DNA of 64,000 nt from JAAUTY01 sp964397305. GTDB taxonomy: Bacteria; Cyanobacteriota; Cyanobacteriia; Cyanobacteriales; Spirulinaceae. Below are positions 53,390 to 61,394 of this stretch, one piece after another. The position numbers were made by a program, and so were the translations under genes. The DNA is taken from positions 1-64,000 of the forward strand of contig CAYNIP010000006.1 in NCBI GenBank assembly GCA_964397305.1. The letters are read 5' to 3'. Position 1 is the stretch's first letter, and every line of letters begins with the position of its first letter. Under the pieces are notes generated by a model. It was given only the letters and a program-made list of their open reading frames with translations, was not told the DNA's origin and did not search any database.

Positions 53390-54085
53390 CTAAAGCTGCT
53401 GGGAGTCCGACTGCCGCACAGCCACAAGAAATCGCCAGTGGTGAGGATACCCAATCACCATTTCAGGGACATTCCCTGTGCGTTGGTCTGGAATTGACTC
53501 GACCTGAAAACCATAGGAGCGGATGAAGTCACACACCTCCTGAATGGGATAAGTATTGACATGCACCTTGAGTTCAACACCATCGTCTAGAAAGCGATCG
53601 GTCACATAGGCATAGTCCCCCACCGCCCCTAAAGATTCTCGCAGAATCACTGTCTTTTGGGCTGTGTTCAATAATCTCTCCAAGGGTCGATGGTAATTAT
53701 CTAAATTACTGAGGACGTTGATACAAACCACATGGTCAGCCTTACCTCCTAAGTCTTCAATGCGCATAGACTGCAAGTGATGAGCCGGTAGGCCGAAGCT
53801 CGGTAGATGTTGCTGACCAATTTCGATCAGGGCTGCAGTGGCATCAATGCCCCAATAGTCAACGGGGACTGCGCGCTTGCGGAGGGAGTGAAAAAAATAA
53901 CCACTGCCACACCCCACATCCAGCAGTGTATCTCTAGGGGAGACGTAAGGCTTTAACAACGTTACCGCCTGCTGGTGACAGGTCATTTCTTCCGCCTCTA
54001 GGCAACATCGACGGGTGTAGAGACCTCGCAGTGCGGAACTGTGCGCCCAAGTACTGTAACGATTCCAGCCGTTGCCATGGATCAT
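53390..54085 (-). CDS. class I SAM-dependent methyltransferase
   Basis: The 231-residue protein has DTLLDVGCGSGYFFHSL, YWGIDATAALIEIGQQH, SMRIEDLGGKADHVVCINVLSNLDNYH and KTVILRESLG, which is the standard class I arrangement, and a small C-terminal addition. It has no zinc ribbon. It stands 103 bases upstream of the asparagine synthase-like gene and 168 bases downstream of another methyltransferase gene. Substrate unknown. Confidence 0.8.
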   Translation of the reverse strand: MIHGNGWNRYSTWAHSSALRGLYTRRCCLEAEEMTCHQQAVTLLKPYVSPRDTLLDVGCGSGYFFHSLRKRAVPVDYWGIDATAALIEIGQQHLPSFGLPAHHLQSMRIEDLGGKADHVVCINVLSNLDNYHRPLERLLNTAQKTVILRESLGAVGDYAYVTDRFLDDGVELKVHVNTYPIQEVCDFIRSYGFQVESIPDQRTGNVPEMVIGYPHHWRFLVAVRQSDSQQL

Positions 54086-54253
54086 CGTTTACTAACCACA
54101 ATGAAAGCGAAAGCCCTAAAAGAATGGAAAGCAAGCAGTGATGCCAAATCTGCTGACCACATCTCTGCCGCTAACTCTAAAGGATTGTGGGTACGAGATA
54201 AAGTATCAGAGTGAGTCATGCAAGGAGCAGGGCGAGAATAACACTGACTTAAC

Positions 54254-55285
54254 TTATTGACGACGGGCAGCGATCCATAGATGGGATGACAGGTTGTGAT
54301 GAGCCAGAAATTGCTGAAACGGCCACCCTAATGATTCCCACTCATCAATCAACACCCGTTGCAGAAAAGGATCTTTGGATAAATCAATATCTCCCTTGAG
54401 GGCCGCTTCCCGGACAAACTCCGCATCTAGCCGCCCTGGAGTAGTGGCTTCTAAGACTTCAAACCCACAAAGTTCAAGTAAATGGGATAGGGATTGGGGA
54501 TTAAATAAATTAACATGCTCTGCATCGACTGCCAAGGCTTTAGCCCCCAGCATGGCAATGTCGAAGCCGAGACCATTGGGGCAAGACAAAACTAATAAGC
54601 CCCCTAGGGGCAGTAAATGGGCACATTGGGCCACAAATTCTCGGGGTTCAAATAAATGCTCAATCACCTCAAAGGAGACAATGACGTTGACACTACCAAG
54701 GTCTTCCCCTTTAACATCCTCAACCCGCTGTTCAATGACTTCTACACCCCGATCTCGACAAGCAGCAGCCATATCAGGATTTGCTTCTACCGCAACGACG
54801 CGGGAAAAGGCTTGGGACACCGTGGCTACAGCAGCGAAAGTACCGAAGCCGGGGCCAATCTCTAAAAGGGTGCCACGAGGAATGGAATAGCGATCGCAAA
54901 ATCCCAGCACTCGCTCCAGCCAGGGCTTATGAATTTTCTCCCGCCGAGATGCCTCGGAAGCCGGGAAGATATACTTGGCCCAATAGGCATAATTTTCGGA
55001 ATGGGTGTAGTAATCCGCCATCACCGCTGGAGAAGGGCGGGGACTCATGTAAAGGGTGTCGCAGTCTCCACAGGAGCGAAAGGAAAAACCAAATTTCTCA
55101 AAAGCGGGTTGATAGCTCTGACTGCCACAAGCAGGACAAGCCACTTCAATAAACTCATCGGCCCGCTGTTGCATCCGCTCAATGTCACGGGCAAAAGCAG
55201 CTTCTTGTTCTGACAACAACTCGTCAGGACACAATTCTTTTTCACTTAGTTGCTCCCCTAAGGGGATCGCGTTTTCAGGAGTCAT
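54254..55285 (-). CDS. zinc-ribbon class I methyltransferase
   Basis: The 343-residue enzyme starts with a helical part, then a four-cysteine zinc ribbon (CPAC at 50-53, CGDC at 72-75), the layout of the putative zinc-binding plus methyltransferase family common in polysaccharide clusters. The SAM-binding motif TLLEIGPGFGTFAAVA lies at about 139-154, followed by VVAVEANPDMA, VIVSFEVIEHLFEP and LPLGGLLVLSCPNG. It probably methylates a sugar at the nucleotide- or lipid-linked stage. It follows the HisF-fusion gene by 35 bases. Confidence 0.85.
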   Translation of the reverse strand: MTPENAIPLGEQLSEKELCPDELLSEQEAAFARDIERMQQRADEFIEVACPACGSQSYQPAFEKFGFSFRSCGDCDTLYMSPRPSPAVMADYYTHSENYAYWAKYIFPASEASRREKIHKPWLERVLGFCDRYSIPRGTLLEIGPGFGTFAAVATVSQAFSRVVAVEANPDMAAACRDRGVEVIEQRVEDVKGEDLGSVNVIVSFEVIEHLFEPREFVAQCAHLLPLGGLLVLSCPNGLGFDIAMLGAKALAVDAEHVNLFNPQSLSHLLELCGFEVLEATTPGRLDAEFVREAALKGDIDLSKDPFLQRVLIDEWESLGWPFQQFLAHHNLSSHLWIAARRQ

Positions 55286-55320
55286 CAGGGTTTTAAGTCC
55301 GGACTTTTATTCAGGGTATT

Positions 55321-57390
55321 TCAAGAGTCTGTAACTCTCAAGCCATCCTTAATCCACTCTCCTGCTTCCATGTGCCAGACGCGAGGATCTCGAAAGGTGT
55401 CAGCAATGCGATCAAACTCAGGTTCAGTCATACCGACATAGCGGAGCCAGCGCTGAAGATCCTTCGGTTTAACAGAATCGTAGTGATTCACCAACTTAAC
55501 TGCTTCTTCACGGCTCATCAACCCCGCGCGAATATCCTTACAGGTGTGGTCAGTGGCGCGACCGTAGCCAAACTTGATGTACTTGAGATAATCATGCACT
55601 CCGTTTTCATGCATGTCATCCAGGTTGGACATAGTGCGGTAAGTACGGTCAAAGGGCTCATGGGACACCTCAAAGCCATAACGTTCAGTTACTAGCTTGA
55701 TATGCTCATTGGCTTCCCAATAGATGTAATTGCCCAAGAAAATTCCCCGCAAATCCAAGGCTAACATCTCCTCGTCGGTGGGATATTTCCACAAACTCAG
55801 ATCTTGGGCTGTCAAACCTTCACGACCAACAAAATAAGTCCACTCATAGCCTCGGGCAAAATGTTCTAAGCGATCGCGATAAGTGACCTCCGGGAAATCA
55901 TCCATCGAGAATTGACCGCAGAGATCTAGGTAGCCATGCTCACCATAAAATACTAGAGGAATCCGATGCTGAGTCGCCACCTTCATAGGAGCAGTCATGA
56001 TCCCCACATGGGCGTGCCAGTTCATGTCCCCCATAACGATAAAGCCCAAGCGGTTCAGCTTTTTCAGCGTGGTGACCGAGGGCCGCACGAGGATATGGTC
56101 TACCCCAAAGACTTCCCGCATCCGCACCATGTTGCGCCAGCCCACATCAGTCCAGTTATTGCCATCATAGGTGACCAGCAAAGGGTTGAGGCCAAACTCT
56201 TCTTTCAGAACATGAACCTGAAAGTAAGAGTCTTTACCTCCTGACACCGCTACCACTACATCATGGCGGCTCCCGTCGCGGCAGCGATACTGTTCTAATA
56301 AATCCTGCAACAACTCCCGTCGTCGTGCCCATTCTTGGACTGGAATCTGAGCCTTTACCTTGGCCATCTGGCATCCAGTACAAACCCCTTGGTCATCAAA
56401 TTCCATCGGAGCAGCAGAAACGGAGGGATACACGCAGGCGGTACACCAGCGAATATTAGTACAAGTCGTTGTCCTAGATTGGGCGGCAACATAGCTGCCC
56501 GTCTCTGCCTGGTACAAGCGCCTAGCAATACGAGCATCTTCATGGGCGCGATCGTACTCAGGCTCGCGGCGCAAAAACTGCGAACCTAGACCCACAGAGC
56601 GCATCAGAATTCCTGTGTTCAAGCAGGCTTGCTTAGCGTGGGGATAACTCAGCTCAAAGAAGTGAAAGATATTAGCCGCCGCTGCCGCCGCTGCATTCCC
56701 AGCCAGGATAGCAGTGGGGAAATGATCGTAGCGACCTACGCCACCACAGGCAATCACCGGAATCGACACTGCTGCGGTCACAGACTTTACCAGTTCTAGG
56801 TCGTACCCCTGACCAGAACCGTCCCGATCAATAGAATTTAGAAAAATCTCTCCAGCACCGAGAGCTTCTACCTGCTGAGCCCAAGACACGACCTCCCAAT
56901 TGGTTGCTTGCCTACCCCCATCACCAAACACCTGGTACACGGTATCGGTGCGGCGGGTATCAATAGAGGCAACAATACATTGGCTTCCAAATCGGCGCGC
57001 AGCCTGCTGTAAAAAGGCTGGATTTTCTAGGGCTGCGGTGTTCAGGGTAACCTTGTCAGCTCCTGCGGCCAGACGTTCCTCTACATCTGAAATCGCCCGA
57101 ATCCTGCCGCCAAAGGTGAGAGGCATAAAGCAGACCTTAGAAATTTCTCGCAGCACATCTAGGGCGGTATTTCCTAGGTATTGCTGCTGCAAGTCATCTC
57201 GCCGTAGATCGTGTCCAGCTTCACCACGACTAATATCAAGAATAATCAACTCATCTACATTCCAGTCTGAAAAGCGTTGCACCGTACTCATGGGGTTGCC
57301 AATGACTTGATGCACCTTAAAGAGCTGACTGCGAACAATCATGCCGTGCTTAAGCAACAGCACTGGAATCAGGCGGGGGCGAACGGTCAT
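55321..57390 (-). CDS. fusion: HisF2/AglZ-type cyclase-like domain + WbpG-type N-acetyl sugar amidotransferase
   Basis: The 689-residue protein joins two enzymes normally encoded by separate genes. Residues 1-265 are HisF-like: RLIPVLLLKHGMIVRSQLF in the AglZ/HisF2 style, where the first catalytic Asp of true HisF (LDVxxGRVVKG) is lost but SIDTRR at 142-147 is kept, and the barrel end VIACGGVGR. Residues about 305-689 are a WbpG/PseA-like PP-loop amidotransferase: SGGKDS at 383-388, cysteine pairs C316/C319 and C337/C340 that may bind zinc, and MGDMNWHAHVGIMTAP. In Pseudomonas WbpG with HisH2/HisF2 makes acetamidino sugars. The glutaminase partner HisH lies 18 bases upstream. Confidence 0.85.
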   Translation of the reverse strand: MTVRPRLIPVLLLKHGMIVRSQLFKVHQVIGNPMSTVQRFSDWNVDELIILDISRGEAGHDLRRDDLQQQYLGNTALDVLREISKVCFMPLTFGGRIRAISDVEERLAAGADKVTLNTAALENPAFLQQAARRFGSQCIVASIDTRRTDTVYQVFGDGGRQATNWEVVSWAQQVEALGAGEIFLNSIDRDGSGQGYDLELVKSVTAAVSIPVIACGGVGRYDHFPTAILAGNAAAAAAANIFHFFELSYPHAKQACLNTGILMRSVGLGSQFLRREPEYDRAHEDARIARRLYQAETGSYVAAQSRTTTCTNIRWCTACVYPSVSAAPMEFDDQGVCTGCQMAKVKAQIPVQEWARRRELLQDLLEQYRCRDGSRHDVVVAVSGGKDSYFQVHVLKEEFGLNPLLVTYDGNNWTDVGWRNMVRMREVFGVDHILVRPSVTTLKKLNRLGFIVMGDMNWHAHVGIMTAPMKVATQHRIPLVFYGEHGYLDLCGQFSMDDFPEVTYRDRLEHFARGYEWTYFVGREGLTAQDLSLWKYPTDEEMLALDLRGIFLGNYIYWEANEHIKLVTERYGFEVSHEPFDRTYRTMSNLDDMHENGVHDYLKYIKFGYGRATDHTCKDIRAGLMSREEAVKLVNHYDSVKPKDLQRWLRYVGMTEPEFDRIADTFRDPRVWHMEAGEWIKDGLRVTDS

Positions 57391-57408
57391 AGCAGGATAC
57401 GACTCAGG

Positions 57409-58059
57409 TTATACAACTGCGGTATCCGGAAACCCATCCGGGGGAGCAATATTGCGGGCAAAATGATTGAGCAACTGTAACCCGGTATCTTGGCTTTTTT
57501 CAGGGTGGAACTGAACGCCAAAAATATTGCGGTGGGCAACGGCAGCAGTCACCTTGGCGGTACCAAAGGGAATTGTCGCAATGGTATGGCGGGGATCTGA
57601 GCAGTTCAAATAATAGCTATGGACAAAATAAAAGGTCTGGGGGGTATTCATACCCTGAAATAGGGAGGATTGAGGGTTAAGGCTCACATCGCACCAACCA
57701 ATATTGGGCACCCGCTCGTTCTCTTGAGCAGGCTGTAGGGGAATAACGCGCCCAGGAATCAGCCCTAGCCCCTGGTGCTCACCAAATTCTTCGCTGACCT
57801 CTGCTAAGAGCTGCATCCCTAGGCAAATGCCCAAGATGGGCACACCCGCTGCCGCTGCATCCAAAATCGATTGTACCAAATCTTTCTGCCGCAAGCTCTC
57901 CATGCCATCGGCAAAGGCTCCCACCCCAGGCAATATTAGGGCTTTAGCTGTGGCAACTGTTTTGGGCTGGGTGGTGGTGGTGGTGGCTACCCCCAAGCGG
58001 CGGTAGGCCGCCACAACGGAACCAATATTGGCGATGCCGCTATCAATAATCGTGATCAT
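57409..58059 (-). CDS. hisH: HisH-type glutamine amidotransferase (sugar-amidation paralogue)
   Basis: The protein of about 216 residues is a class I glutaminase: ILPGVGAFADGM, GICLGMQLL with the catalytic cysteine and FGVQFHPEKS with the catalytic histidine; the start MITIIDSGIANIGSVVAA is the HisH pattern. It should supply ammonia through the HisF-like barrel to the WbpG-type domain of the fusion encoded just downstream. A run of five ACC/ACC-type codons gives TTTTT near residue 30, a small trinucleotide repeat (57969-57987). The start may be 58059 or the ATG at 58068; upstream of these only a TTG overlaps the previous stop codon. Confidence 0.9.
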   Translation of the reverse strand: MITIIDSGIANIGSVVAAYRRLGVATTTTTQPKTVATAKALILPGVGAFADGMESLRQKDLVQSILDAAAAGVPILGICLGMQLLAEVSEEFGEHQGLGLIPGRVIPLQPAQENERVPNIGWCDVSLNPQSSLFQGMNTPQTFYFVHSYYLNCSDPRHTIATIPFGTAKVTAAVAHRNIFGVQFHPEKSQDTGLQLLNHFARNIAPPDGFPDTAVV

Positions 58060-58076
58060 GAGGGACATCGCCCAAG

Positions 58077-59201
58077 TCAATCCAGATACTCAAGTTCGTA
58101 CTCAATTTGCTCCCAGGTTCTACCCTGGTTCTTGGAAATCCATAGATCTTTGTAAAATATCCTATCTGGCTGACCTTCCTCATGGAAATCATTAAGTCCA
58201 CCATATAAACCTATCCAATTCTGCCCCCTACAGCGCAAAGGAAATACGAAGGCACCACTACGAGCTGGGAATTCCGCATCTTCAGTTACAAGTTCCCAAT
58301 CGAGTCCATCTACAGAAACCCAAACATCATTAAGTGCAACAAGTTTGTCCGTTGAACTATTGCCTCCAATTACCCATAATTTTCCATCTATAACAGGAAC
58401 ATGATTTCCAAGGAATCGAGGACTCCATGCTGTATTATGAGAAACCTGTTCCCAACTGACTCCGTCAACAGATCTCCAAACATCATTAAAGATTTTATTT
58501 TGCTCATCATTCCCCCCCCCCCACATATAAATGTAGCCATCTTTGACTCCGTATGAAAAGCTTCGTCTAGGCCCCCATGGAGAATTTTCAAGTACATTAG
58601 ACCACGTGAAGCCATCTTGACTACGCCATACATCTCCAAATACGCGAAGATGACTAGGATTATCTGCCCCTAACCCAAAACTCTTTTCAGGTCGAAAGTA
58701 TGTAACTCCGCCAAACAAATAAAATTCTTCTTGGTGGAAAACGACTCCATGAGCCTCTCTCTGCTCCCAAGAAGGATCAACTGCGACCAAATCCCAGTCA
58801 GTCATATTTGGGGACATCCATACATCACCAAGTACGTTAGAAGGAGGAATGTACTGAAATCCACCAAAAATATAAGTCAGGTTGTTGATATGAACAGACG
58901 GGAAAAAGCCCCTTTCCTCCCATTCAGAACTCTCTCGAACGACCTCAATTATACTGCCGCAATCTTGGACTCGGAGTACAGAAGAAGTCATTCCAGATTC
59001 ATTCCACCCTCCTATCAAGTAAGGAGTACCTTCCTGAGTGACAACAGTACCAAAACCACTAGGAAGAGAAGATTCTGAGGAGTCGATATCAAGCTTAAAC
59101 AGTGTGTCTAATACATTGCATGAACTTAAGAAAACAGAAATCAGAAGCAAAGGAACTCGTACAAGCAGGTTGGTGTAACTTCTTTGACAACCGTTCTTCA
59201 T
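58077..59201 (-). CDS. Kelch-type beta-propeller lipoprotein
   Basis: The 374-residue protein has a lipoprotein signal peptide with lipobox FLSSC near residues 24-28 and then repeated Kelch-like blades: YLIGGWNE, YIFGGFQY, YLFGGVTY, YMWGGGND, WVIGGNSS and LYGGLND, each followed by DVWxSxDGxxW. These make a beta-propeller for carbohydrate or protein binding on the cell surface. It is unusual inside a glycan-synthesis series of cytosolic enzymes: the next gene upstream is a DUF4910 protein and downstream is HisH. An 11-G run at 58512-58522 lies in the YMWGGG blade and could slip. Base composition is AT-richer than in region 1. Confidence 0.8.
   Translation of the reverse strand: MKNGCQRSYTNLLVRVPLLLISVFLSSCNVLDTLFKLDIDSSESSLPSGFGTVVTQEGTPYLIGGWNESGMTSSVLRVQDCGSIIEVVRESSEWEERGFFPSVHINNLTYIFGGFQYIPPSNVLGDVWMSPNMTDWDLVAVDPSWEQREAHGVVFHQEEFYLFGGVTYFRPEKSFGLGADNPSHLRVFGDVWRSQDGFTWSNVLENSPWGPRRSFSYGVKDGYIYMWGGGNDEQNKIFNDVWRSVDGVSWEQVSHNTAWSPRFLGNHVPVIDGKLWVIGGNSSTDKLVALNDVWVSVDGLDWELVTEDAEFPARSGAFVFPLRCRGQNWIGLYGGLNDFHEEGQPDRIFYKDLWISKNQGRTWEQIEYELEYLD
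58512..58522 (-). repeat. poly-G tract of 11 in the Kelch lipoprotein gene
   Basis: Eleven consecutive G residues on the coding strand encode part of MWGGGN. A gain or loss of one or two bases would shift the frame about two thirds through the gene. It is the longest G/C homopolymer I found; others reach seven to nine. Confidence 0.9.
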
Positions 59202-59211
59202 TCTCTTTACC

Positions 59212-60603
59212 CTAGAAAAAACCTTGCTTGGATTTTGGAGGAATCCTAGGAATCCCTGCTCTTTGGAGGGTTACGAGTCGCTTTTCTTCAAAGCGACCCA
59301 AGTATCGGCGCAAACGATCGAAAGGCAGATCGTGGCGCTGGGCAATTTCCAGCACGGTCATATTACCATCCATGTAGCGAAATAGGCAGTCTAACAAGTG
59401 CCCCCACTTTTCGGCATCGGCTTCTAGGTCTTTAGTCACTGACGGATCGGGGCGCTCCATATAGAGGTCGTACTGGGGGTTAGAGAGACAGATCAAGCCA
59501 TCGAAGCGGCGCTGGATGGTGACATTCTGCTCTAGGATTTCGACAACTTTTTTCAGCACTAGCAACATTTCGTCCAGTTGCACCGGATCCATCAACTCCG
59601 GGGTATCTAAGCTGGAATGGTATTCTCGAAAAGGCGCAAACTGATCTTCGCAGCGGGTCATTTCCACAAAGGGAACTTCATAGCCGGGAGCCTCCCATAC
59701 GGTCTCATCATTCCCCGCGCCTTTTCGCCAAGGCACTAATTCATAGGCTTTGCTGTAGTGGTGCAGGGCGTTAGCAAAGGCGTGGTCAAGCATATGGCCA
59801 CCTAAGAAAGTGGAAGTAGCTTTGATGGCTCCCGGAGTACCGGGCATTTCTTCAAATACCCCACAAACTATGTTGTCGATTTCATCGCCTGATAACCCTT
59901 TAAGGTAAAAAACACTACCCAAGTGTTCAGGAGCAATAACCAGGCGATAGGAGTAGTAAGTCTCCTGAGTTGCTAACCATTGAAATAAACGAATGAGGAC
60001 AGCAGTGCCCGCAAAGCCGTCATTGGCCATGTGAGGGTGACAGTTATTGGAGTTGAAAACGATAGTTTTACGGGTTTGGCCAACCTTGTGGCTGACCCCA
60101 ATCAGCATCTCACCGTCTTCGTATTCAGTCTCTAACTCTACGCGGTACTGCCCTGGCCCTAGGGTCTGATAAATTCGGTAGGGAATGGACAGTCGCCACT
60201 CTGCACACCAAGGACGATATTGCCACATGCAGTGAAACATGTAGGCATCGGGCAACTCAGGATTAGTGACCAGGTAGGGCTTTAACGCTTCCCAAGAGAG
60301 ATCGCCTGTGAAGGAATGGGAGTAATACCCAACCCCTAAAGTATGCTCCATACCATCAAAAACCTCCACTCCATCGCGATAAAGCTTAGCTCGTTGTACT
60401 CGCCAGTTCTTAGGAACAACCCAGCCATTATACTCAACTCCACTAGGGATTCGAATAATATTTAAAGCAACTTCTTGACTAAGCCGGGCAAACAAATGGC
60501 TATTGCCATCTGCCACTACAGCAGTAGAAACTGTGCAAAGAGCTTGAATCAGGGATAGCCAATCAGTTGAAACAATCTCCTGATTCGGATCGAAACATTC
60601 CAT
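59212..60603 (-). CDS. DUF4910-type Zn-peptidase-fold protein
   Basis: The protein of about 463 residues has the M28-like DUF4910/DUF2172 arrangement: NNCHPHMANDGFAG (candidate zinc ligands His and Asp), VFEEMPGTPG (acidic residue), GAGNDETVWEAPG and EYHSSLDTPEL (second His). The first 60-130 residues form the DUF2172 beta part, and the C-terminal 80 residues look like a winged helix (MTVLEIAQRHDLPFDRLRRYL). Such proteins are often found in capsule and O-antigen clusters and may act as amino- or deacylases on sugar-peptide conjugates; no activity is proven to my knowledge. The ATG at 60603 is preferred to a TTG three codons before. Confidence 0.82.
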   Translation of the reverse strand: MECFDPNQEIVSTDWLSLIQALCTVSTAVVADGNSHLFARLSQEVALNIIRIPSGVEYNGWVVPKNWRVQRAKLYRDGVEVFDGMEHTLGVGYYSHSFTGDLSWEALKPYLVTNPELPDAYMFHCMWQYRPWCAEWRLSIPYRIYQTLGPGQYRVELETEYEDGEMLIGVSHKVGQTRKTIVFNSNNCHPHMANDGFAGTAVLIRLFQWLATQETYYSYRLVIAPEHLGSVFYLKGLSGDEIDNIVCGVFEEMPGTPGAIKATSTFLGGHMLDHAFANALHHYSKAYELVPWRKGAGNDETVWEAPGYEVPFVEMTRCEDQFAPFREYHSSLDTPELMDPVQLDEMLLVLKKVVEILEQNVTIQRRFDGLICLSNPQYDLYMERPDPSVTKDLEADAEKWGHLLDCLFRYMDGNMTVLEIAQRHDLPFDRLRRYLGRFEEKRLVTLQRAGIPRIPPKSKQGFF

Positions 60604-60644
60604 AGAAGCCAATTAAAACCAGTTCGTACCTTTTGGAATCACCT

Positions 60645-61394
60645 CTAAGCTTTACGTGCAACGATATGACACCATGGCTGATATAGAGTCCCACGAAACA
60701 TTAGGCGACCTTCATCACTTTCAGTTGTATAGGTCACAATTTCCTGATCAAAATCCGGCCTAGGCAGTGTGATTGGAATCTCGAAAGGCTTAAAATCTGG
60801 TTTTTCAAAGCCCGCCATCACCATTTTCTCTTCAATAAATTTCATGGGGCGAAAACACAACCTCAAGCCATTAGGGTGCATAAGACTCGTTTCATTAATG
60901 ACAAGATTTTGATGCTCAAAGGGATGGGCAAAGTCATAAGCAACTATAGATCCCCCTGAAGTCAAGGCCTGTCCAATGCTTTTTAGTGCCTGCTTATACT
61001 GTATATGGTCAAGCATGTAAAAAACCGCATTAACTATAACAATGTCATACTGACTGCGAGGTAGATTTGTAATGTCAAGCCGCTCAAACTTAATGCCTTT
61101 CAAATCAGGGTTATTACGACAAACTTCCAAGGAGGATTCTGCCAAGTCTCCGCCAACATAATTGGCATTGGGAATCGAGTTACTCAAATGCAGCAACAGA
61201 TTTCCTGTAGAACAGCCAATATCAAGAACTGTTAGATTTCTGTCGGAATGTTCCGAAATGACTTCTTTAACAAGATTAATTATAGCCTTGTCACTTTCTC
61301 GAATGCGTTCGGAATATCGAGATTGGTAGTCATTGTAACTGGCCAGAAAAGCTTCATCGGTTACATAGTCTTGATAAGAGAAATTTTCATTCAT
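60645..61394 (-). CDS. class I SAM-dependent methyltransferase
   Basis: The protein of about 249 residues begins MNENFSYQDYVTDEAFLASYND, a lead-in often seen in methyltransferases of polyketide and glycan clusters. SAM motifs are VLDIGCSTGNLLLHL, YVGGDLAESSLEV, FERLDITNLP and YDIVIVNAVFYMLD. It ends in a beta-rich region around the acceptor site. The ATG at 61394 overlaps the stop codon of the sulfotransferase gene by four bases (ATGA), showing translational coupling of the two modifying enzymes. Confidence 0.85.
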   Translation of the reverse strand: MNENFSYQDYVTDEAFLASYNDYQSRYSERIRESDKAIINLVKEVISEHSDRNLTVLDIGCSTGNLLLHLSNSIPNANYVGGDLAESSLEVCRNNPDLKGIKFERLDITNLPRSQYDIVIVNAVFYMLDHIQYKQALKSIGQALTSGGSIVAYDFAHPFEHQNLVINETSLMHPNGLRLCFRPMKFIEEKMVMAGFEKPDFKPFEIPITLPRPDFDQEIVTYTTESDEGRLMFRGTLYQPWCHIVARKA

